Assembly: GCA_964617715.1 (NCBI GenBank)
Contig: CAZTZN010000164.1
Span: 1-10,514, forward strand
Source: JALGVA01 sp964617715
Lineage (GTDB): Bacteria > Armatimonadota > Zipacnadia > Zipacnadales > UBA5352
Direction of reading: 5' to 3'
DNA: 10,514 nucleotides
The number at the start of each line of letters is the position of its first letter. The stretch's first letter is position 1. This document shows, piece after piece, positions 6,444-10,514 of the stretch. The notes beneath the pieces were generated by a model. It saw only the letters and a program-made list of their open reading frames with translations. It was not told the DNA's origin and did not search any database. The translations under genes and the position numbers were made by a program.

Positions 6444-7199
6444 CTAACCTGCCAGCAGCACATCCTTGATGATGAGCGTGGCCGCCACGCACAGGAGCAC
6501 GACTCCGAAGATAGTCTTTACGTGATGGGATTTCAGCCGCGTCGCCATCAGGTGCGAACCCGCCTGGCTCCCGATCAGGCCCGCCGCCCCACATGCCACC
6601 AGCAGGCGGGGGGATAGATGAGCCACAGCGAGATGCGACGCGAAGCCCATCCAGTTGGAGCCGGTCACGATGGCCGCTGAAGTGGCGACGGCGGTTCGCG
6701 GGTCGAGCCCGCAGATGTAGAGCATCGGCACGATGAAGGACCCTCCGCCCCGGCCGATCAGGCCGGCGACGAAGCCGAGGGCAAGTCCGCCGATCGCCCC
6801 GACCAGCCACTGTCCGGAACGTGCGAGTTCGCCTCGGTGGGGCCGCCAACCGGTGAGCATGAGGAGCCCGGCGGCCGCGGTGAACAGGGCGAAGCAGATG
6901 ATGACGGGGCGGGTGGGCAGGTGCACGGAAACGAGGGCGCCGAGAGGCGGTCCCACCAGGACGGCGACCATGAAGGGCCCCCCCACCCGCCAGTTGACGA
7001 CGCGGTGCCTTACGTAGGTCACCGATGCCGAAGTGGCCGAGATGGCGCCGCACAGCAATCCGACGGGTATCGCTTCGGTCTTGAAGTCGAGGCCGAGCCA
7101 GTACAGGGCCGGTATGATCAGTTGCCCGCCCCCCATGCCCAGCATGGAGAAGACGAAGGTGACACCCAGCACCGCGGTCGCAGCAAGCCACACCTGCAC
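6444..7199 (-). CDS. TauE/SafE family permease
   Basis: Encodes 251 residues of the TauE/SafE (sulfite/sulfonate export, DUF81) family, an integral inner-membrane transporter. Two internal repeats are clear: GMGGGQLIIPALYWLGLDFKT (about 21-41) and GRGGGSFIVPMLYICGLDPRT (about 149-169), each starting a half of about four membrane helices, typical of the family. About 250 residues and roughly eight helices match the usual size. The GTG at 7199-7197 is chosen because AGGAGG (positions 7207-7212) lies 7 nt upstream on this strand and the first helix starts at once; the frame stays open to 7487 but the extra 96 residues are low-complexity and overlap the FmdE gene. It is the last gene of the block starting with the ArsR gene, after a 154-nt gap with a strong hairpin. 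The substrate cannot be read from sequence; sulfite, sulfonates or other organosulfur anions are known for the family. Confidence 0.85.
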   Translation of the reverse strand: MQVWLAATAVLGVTFVFSMLGMGGGQLIIPALYWLGLDFKTEAIPVGLLCGAISATSASVTYVRHRVVNWRVGGPFMVAVLVGPPLGALVSVHLPTRPVIICFALFTAAAGLLMLTGWRPHRGELARSGQWLVGAIGGLALGFVAGLIGRGGGSFIVPMLYICGLDPRTAVATSAAIVTGSNWMGFASHLAVAHLSPRLLVACGAAGLIGSQAGSHLMATRLKSHHVKTIFGVVLLCVAATLIIKDVLLAG

Positions 7200-7258
7200 T
7201 GTTCTGCCTCCTGTTGCTCTCAGGGACGCCGGCGGGTTCCGGTTCGTCGGTCGGGCGC

Positions 7259-7332
7259 GCACATCGCGGCCGCGTGTGCACGCCGCTTCTGCTGACGCCG
7301 CCCCGGCACCGGTGCAGGGGCCGGGGCGGTGT
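7259..7332. promoter_or_regulatory. Hairpins between the FmdE-domain gene and the downstream permease
   Basis: The 154-nt gap 7200-7353 holds a strong inverted repeat: 7298-7307 (CCGCCCCGGC) pairs perfectly with 7320-7329, and pairing extends to 7295/7332 with one G-T pair, giving 13 bp round a 12-nt loop. A second dyad, 7259-7269 against 7270-7279, pairs GCACA-CGCGG with CCGCGTGTGC apart from one bulged T. No T-run follows on the minus strand. The hairpin lies 21 nt after the FmdE-domain stop (minus strand), so it could lower expression of the last permease, stabilise the upstream mRNA, or separate two transcripts. Confidence 0.45.
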
Positions 7333-7353
7333 TGGGGCAGGGAGACGGCGTCG

Positions 7354-7953
7354 CTACTCACAACGCAGGCAGACCATCTTGCCGTCCCTGACACGTGCCC
7401 CGGGGGCGAAGATGCCCTCGCCGCACAGGTCACACCTGAGCCACTCGAAGGTGCCACGAGGCGGCTCGAAGTCGGCCTCGAAGACATCCGAGACCGAAAA
7501 CAGCTCCTCCTCGCGGGCGGTCATGACCACATGGATCATCGGGTCCGTGATCTCGGGCGCTACGTGCTGGGGCTCGACGCCCCGTGACCTGAGTCTCACG
7601 AACTCCGAACCCAGGCTCTTCTCCTGCCGGTCGGGGTTCACTGCGACGCGCACCGCCCGCCGGGTCGCCACGTCTATCAGCGTGAACGCGAGGCGGTAGT
7701 GGTCCAGTCTCTCCACGTTCCCCTTGCCGTAAGTGCACCCGGTTGCCACCTGCACGCCGTCCAGGAAGCACGCCATGGCGTGGGCGGGCCCGGTTTCTGA
7801 CAGGACGTAGAGTTCCTTGTTCTGAGCCCGCTGCACACCCAGCTTCTCCATCGCAGCGAGACCCGCGCGCAGACCCAGCGGCATCGCCGGGCACCTGTGT
7901 CCGTGGAACTTCACGGCCATCTCAAACAGTTCGTCCAACTCCCCGTCGGTCAT
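7354..7953 (-). CDS. FmdE-domain protein with C-terminal zinc ribbon
   Basis: Encodes 199 residues. Residues about 5-150 match the FmdE domain (formylmethanofuran dehydrogenase subunit E family): KFHGHRCPAMPLGLRAG at 15-31 with H17, H19 and C21, and GCTYGKGN at 72-79 with C73, the signature pair of the family. C62 is also placed as in relatives. Residues 174-198 form a zinc ribbon, C174-x2-C177 and C195-x2-C198, as found in many FmdE proteins. It should bind a metal ion; the true function of stand-alone bacterial FmdE proteins is poorly known, and no other formylmethanofuran dehydrogenase subunit is present here. The ATG at 7953 follows the purine-rich GAGGAGGAG on this strand. It sits between two TauE/SafE permeases behind an ArsR-type repressor, suggesting that it handles the same compound or metal. 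Cytoplasmic; no signal or membrane segment. Confidence 0.85.
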   Translation of the reverse strand: MTDGELDELFEMAVKFHGHRCPAMPLGLRAGLAAMEKLGVQRAQNKELYVLSETGPAHAMACFLDGVQVATGCTYGKGNVERLDHYRLAFTLIDVATRRAVRVAVNPDRQEKSLGSEFVRLRSRGVEPQHVAPEITDPMIHVVMTAREEELFSVSDVFEADFEPPRGTFEWLRCDLCGEGIFAPGARVRDGKMVCLRCE

Positions 7954-8003
7954 CGTCGATCATCTCCTCCTCTGCACGGTCTTCCGGTCAGGCGGGTCGG
8001 GCG

Positions 8004-8777
8004 TCACAGCCTGCCGTGTCCCGCGTAGTATGCCAGCAGCTTCCAGATCATCTTCCCTGCGACCACGTAGAGCACCACGCCGATGAGCAGCTTCACCTGG
8101 CGGCGATTGAGCCGTGAGGTCATCAGCCAGGCCCCCACGATGGCGCCCAGGGCCGACCCGAGCGCGGTCAGGCCCAGCAGGCTCCAACTCATGTGCCCCA
8201 GGCTGGCGTGCCCGAGAAAGCCCGCAAGGGACGAGAAGATCACCACAAATGAGGTGGTCGCCGAGGCCTTCTTCGGGTTGAAGCCCAGCCACACCAGCAC
8301 CGGGACGATGAAGTTCCCGCCGCCGACGCCGAGCAGGCCCCCCAGGAAGCCCGCCAGTGCCCCGACGGATCCGCCGTAGGCCCACAACTGTCGGCGCGAG
8401 GCATCGTGCTCGCGCTCGCGGGGATGGTGGAAGATCATCATGCTCGCGGCGAACAGCAGGAAGCCGACAAACAGCCACAGCAGGATGTCCTTGGGCACGT
8501 ACTTGCTGGCATAAGCTCCCAGCGGGGACAGCGGCGTAGCCACCACGATTATCGGCAGGGCGACGTCGAGCATCACCAGCTTCTCGCGCATCAGACGCGG
8601 CTGGGCGCACACCATGGCGATGGAGTTGAGCAGCAGCGCCACCGCCATGGCGACGCGCAGATCGATGCCCAGCGCGTAGTAGACCGGGATGAGGATGAAA
8701 GCGGCCCCCACCCCGGCCACGGTCAGGATGGTGGTGAAGACGAAGGTTATCAGCGCGGCGATCAGGTATGTCGGCAT
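8004..8777 (-). CDS. TauE/SafE family permease
   Basis: Encodes 257 residues, the usual length for TauE/SafE transporters. Helix 1 starts at residue 3 (TYLIAALITFVFTTILTV). The two family repeats are GVGAAFILIPVYYALGIDLR (about 22-41) and GVGGGNFIVPVLVWLGFNPKK (about 149-169). The first repeat carries GAA in place of the GGG seen in the second and in both repeats of the other permease, so the two copies are diverged, not a recent duplication. About eight membrane helices are expected. The ATG at 8777 lies 21 nt after the ArsR stop with GGAG upstream, so it is very likely translated from the ArsR transcript; the FmdE-domain gene follows after 50 nt. Export of a sulfur compound is the family's best-known role; the actual substrate here is not known. 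Confidence 0.85.
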   Translation of the reverse strand: MPTYLIAALITFVFTTILTVAGVGAAFILIPVYYALGIDLRVAMAVALLLNSIAMVCAQPRLMREKLVMLDVALPIIVVATPLSPLGAYASKYVPKDILLWLFVGFLLFAASMMIFHHPREREHDASRRQLWAYGGSVGALAGFLGGLLGVGGGNFIVPVLVWLGFNPKKASATTSFVVIFSSLAGFLGHASLGHMSWSLLGLTALGSALGAIVGAWLMTSRLNRRQVKLLIGVVLYVVAGKMIWKLLAYYAGHGRL

Positions 8778-8798
8778 CCTGCAGATGCTCCAGGAGGT

Positions 8799-9200
8799 CT
8801 AGGCTTCGTCGGCGACGGACGCAGACTCGGGCGCGGCGGGGGGAGGCTCAATGCCTCGCTCGGCCAGGATCCGGTCGGTCGCATCTTCGTCGTAGGTGTC
8901 GGGAAGCAGAGAGCCGATGAATTCGTGCAGCGGGGCAAGCGGCTCTCCGTCAAGCGTCTCTGCAAGGCCGTAGCGGACGAACGCCCCGCAGCGACTCCGC
9001 GTCACCAGCCCGGCTCGCCGGAGGATCGCGAGCGCCCGAGACACGCTCGGCTGTGGGGCCTCGAGCGCCGCCTCCAGCCGCGAGACGCACATCGGGCGGT
9101 GGATGAGCGTTCGCATGATCTCCAGGCGAAGCGGATGGGCAAGCGCTCCGAAGACATCGGCCAGATCGGCAACGCTATGTGTTTTGCTATATATCTCCAT
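8799..9200 (-). CDS. ArsR/SmtB-type winged-helix repressor
   Basis: Encodes 133 residues. Residues about 11-82 are a winged helix-turn-helix of the ArsR type: LADVFGALAHPLRLEIMRTL, then CVSRLEAALEAPQPSVSRAL (recognition helix around 50-61) and the wing LVTRSRCGAFVRYGL. The usual metal motif ELCVCDL is absent; a single Cys (C38) stands there and a second Cys (C71) lies in the wing. The site is thus not of the As(III) or CadC type; thiol or sulfur-species sensing is possible but unproven. The acidic, proline-rich C-terminus (101-133) is longer than usual. The ATG at 9200 puts the domain at its usual distance from the N-terminus, and the -10 element places transcription start at or next to this ATG, so the mRNA is probably leaderless. 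It heads the permease/FmdE block and most likely represses it. Confidence 0.9.
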   Translation of the reverse strand: MEIYSKTHSVADLADVFGALAHPLRLEIMRTLIHRPMCVSRLEAALEAPQPSVSRALAILRRAGLVTRSRCGAFVRYGLAETLDGEPLAPLHEFIGSLLPDTYDEDATDRILAERGIEPPPAAPESASVADEA

Positions 9201-9219
9201 ATCTACATTTAAGCATATG
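9198..9219. promoter_or_regulatory. Candidate ArsR operator (AT-rich dyad)
   Basis: CATAT (9198-9202) and ATATG (9215-9219) form a dyad with a 12-nt spacer. It covers the -10 element and the start codon of the ArsR gene and lies in an AT-rich island (about 9181-9220) in otherwise GC-rich DNA. ArsR-family operators are typically AT-rich imperfect dyads overlapping the promoter, so autorepression is likely. The inner positions of the spacer are mostly not symmetric. Confidence 0.5.
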
Positions 9220-9235
9220 TCGCGCAGGATGTCAA
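9207..9235 (-). promoter_or_regulatory. Sigma70-type promoter of the ArsR/TauE/FmdE block
   Basis: On the minus strand a perfect -35 TTGACA (9235-9230) is followed after exactly 17 nt by TTAAAT (9212-9207), matching the TATAAT consensus at 4 of 6 positions. The -10 ends 6 nt before the ATG at 9200, so transcription should begin at or next to the start codon. It is the only clear sigma70-type promoter I see in the window. Confidence 0.7.
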
Positions 9236-9387
9236 GGCATCAGACGAGTCTGGGGGCAATCGAGGAGGCCGGGGCGGGGCAGGCGTGGGCGCCGGGCGCG
9301 CCAACGGGTTGCGGAGCTGCAGACGCGGTGGCGGATGAAATCACCACGGTTGCGCCGGATCTCGCGAGCGATGCCCTGTGGCGCGGC

Positions 9388-9803
9388 TCACTGCGCCGGC
9401 TCCCTTCGGGCGGAATCGACTACCGCCCGCAAGTCCTCGATGAGCGCCGGATCGTGGCCGGTCAGCTCGCGATCGGCCGGCAGCGCCTGCCCGTGACCGC
9501 AGGCGCGGTCGAGCAGGTGCCTGTCCGAACGCCTCTCCCCCATCGCACCGTTGAGCATCTCTCGCCGGATGATCCCGAGCAGCCCGCGGCGCATCTCACG
9601 AGCGGGGTCAGCGCGTCGATCAGCTCGGCCGGGAACTTCGCAGCGCGCGCCTGCGCGTCCACCCGCGCGCGGGCCTGTGCGCAAAAACGCAGGATCTTCG
9701 CCGGGTGCGCGCGCATGCCCACCCCGGCGAGGATGCGCCGCGCGGCCTGGTTGATGTGCGGCAGGCTGTCGTCGGATGCGACGGCCAGCCGCCCGGGGAT
9801 CAT
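9388..9803 (-). pseudogene. MttB-family (trimethylamine methyltransferase-like) remnant, core missing and frame-shifted
   Basis: From the ATG at 9803, 10 nt after the SDR stop, the first 67 residues (IPGRLAVASDDSLPHINQAA, ILAGVGMRAHP, then FPAELIDALTP) match the N-terminus of MttB-family corrinoid methyltransferases, with the usual helix, GV turn and P-x-E-L-I/V element. After about 9604 this frame loses sense (Cys- and Ser-rich). In the next frame the sequence from AREMRRGLLGIIRREML to DPALIEDLRAVVDSARRE and the stop at 9388 looks like the extreme C-terminus of the same family. As I know the family, full proteins are about 450-500 residues; this remnant has about 138 codons in total. The frame change lies at a run of four C (minus strand) and adding one C would join the halves. 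The gene has lost its catalytic barrel and cannot be active. The family call rests on pattern recognition; the C-terminal half is the less certain part. Confidence 0.55.
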
Positions 9804-9813
9804 CGACTTCTCT

Positions 9814-10514
9814 TCAGGTCGCCGTCCAGCCCCCATCAACGTAGATGATCTGGCCGGTCACGAAGCTCGAGGCGTCTGAGGCCAGCCAGACGCACGCGCC
9901 CTGCAACTCGTGGACATCGCCCCAGCGGTGGAGGGGCACGCGCTCGGTAATGATGCGATTGCGCTCGGGGTCGTCCTGCAGCGCCCGGGTGTTGTCGGTG
10001 CGAAAGTACCCGGGCGCGATGGCGTTCACGTTGATGCCGTACTGCGCCCACTCCACCGCGAGGGACCTGGTGAGCTGCGCGATGCCGCCCTTGGAGGCGG
10101 TGTAGGCCGGGATGAGGGATACGCCGATGGCCGAGAGCAGGCTGGCGATGTTGACGATCTTCCCGCGGCCGCGATCGACCATATGCCGCCCGACCGCCTG
10201 CGCCACGAAGAACGCGCCGCGGATGTTGATCGCCATGACCTGGTCCCACATCTGCGGCGTATACTCCAGCGCCGGCGCGCGGTTGATGGTGCCCGCGTTG
10301 TTGACCAGGATGTCGATCTTCCCGAACTCCTGCAGCACCGCGTCCACGACCGGGCCGATCTGCGCGAGGTCGGTCAGGTCGGCGGGGAACTCGACTGCGC
10401 GCCGCCCGGTAGCGGCGGCGATCTCGTCGGCGGCGCGCAGGAGCTGGTCCTCGCTGCGCGCGGTCAGGGCAATGTCGGCGCCGGCCTCGGCAAGGCCCAT
10501 GGCAAGGGCCTTGC
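9814..10514 (-). CDS. Short-chain dehydrogenase/reductase, KduD/gluconate 5-dehydrogenase-like (partial, 5' end outside window)
   Basis: The frame runs off the window edge; codons before the in-frame Met at 10500 continue the family pattern (KALAMGLAEAGADIAL), so the glycine-rich NAD(P) motif lies outside. Counting from that Met, visible motifs are NNAG (67-70), N92 in the AINIRG element, S120 (NIAS), Y133 and K137 (YTASKGG), which give the full catalytic set, and the C-terminal VDGGWTA typical of the KduD/gluconate 5-dehydrogenase branch. Such enzymes interconvert keto- and hydroxy-sugar acids in uronate or gluconate breakdown, in the cytoplasm. The exact substrate cannot be fixed from sequence. 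It is followed after 10 nt by the MttB remnant, probably on one transcript. The dehydrogenase itself seems intact. Confidence 0.88.
   Translation of the reverse strand, partial: KALAMGLAEAGADIALTARSEDQLLRAADEIAAATGRRAVEFPADLTDLAQIGPVVDAVLQEFGKIDILVNNAGTINRAPALEYTPQMWDQVMAINIRGAFFVAQAVGRHMVDRGRGKIVNIASLLSAIGVSLIPAYTASKGGIAQLTRSLAVEWAQYGINVNAIAPGYFRTDNTRALQDDPERNRIITERVPLHRWGDVHELQGACVWLASDASSFVTGQIIYVDGGWTAT

Noticed and set aside
5054..6463. Minus-strand open frame of 469 codons
   Set aside because: Antisense shadow of the second M19 gene with His/Val/Arg-rich composition and no ribosome site; the same holds for 2735-4009 opposite the first copy.
7200..7487. 96-residue N-terminal extension of the downstream TauE/SafE permease
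   Set aside because: Overlaps the FmdE gene on the same strand, is low-complexity, and the GTG at 7199 has a perfect ribosome site.
8406..9879. Plus-strand open frames 8406-9212 and 9103-9879
   Set aside because: They are antisense to the permease, ArsR and MttB/SDR genes, with His/Gln/Arg- or Ala/Arg-rich sequence and no recognisable domain.

Overview
The window is about 10.5 kb of very GC-rich bacterial DNA. Third codon positions are strongly G/C, which also opens long spurious frames on the opposite strand. A secreted heparinase II/III-like protein with a Cys4 zinc knuckle, a carboxypeptidase-regulatory-like secreted protein, an MttB-family remnant, a KduD-like dehydrogenase and small accessory genes suggest an uncultured Planctomycetota-, Lentisphaerota- or Armatimonadota-like bacterium. 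That assignment is an inference from gene content only; there is no rRNA, tRNA, CRISPR array or recognisable transposase.

Layout. 1-300: no gene; a strong double hairpin (31-83) and an apparently non-coding leader. 301-4536 (+): a secreted beta-rich protein, a hairpin, then a tightly packed run of a secreted heparinase-like protein, an M19 dipeptidase-fold protein and a shortened SAM methyltransferase. 4551-5009 (-): a small protein with a C-terminal membrane anchor, convergent with the methyltransferase. 5010-5173: a divergent intergenic region rich in hairpins. 5174-6433 (+): a second M19 paralogue. 6444-9200 (-): a four-gene block read ArsR-type repressor, TauE/SafE permease, FmdE-domain protein, TauE/SafE permease; the ArsR gene has a good sigma70-type promoter that seems to give a leaderless mRNA, with an AT-rich dyad over the -10 and start codon. 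9388-10514 (-): an SDR running off the window edge, followed after 10 nt by a broken MttB-family gene.

Three things stand out. (1) Both M19 paralogues keep the second half of the family's metal site (two His and the late Asp) but lack the N-terminal HxD and the mid-sequence Glu, so they are probably not ordinary dipeptidases. (2) Three unrelated genes (heparinase, methyltransferase, MttB) each appear to keep a normal N-terminus and a normal C-terminus while missing the middle, and an Arg-Glu codon pair sits at all three estimated seams; this may be real genome erosion or an assembly artefact. (3) The ArsR/TauE/FmdE/TauE block looks like a small, self-regulated export module built round a stand-alone FmdE domain, probably for a sulfur or metal compound.

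The heparinase and the KduD-like SDR would fit uronate-containing polysaccharide breakdown, but they lie at opposite ends of the window and no direct link is shown.
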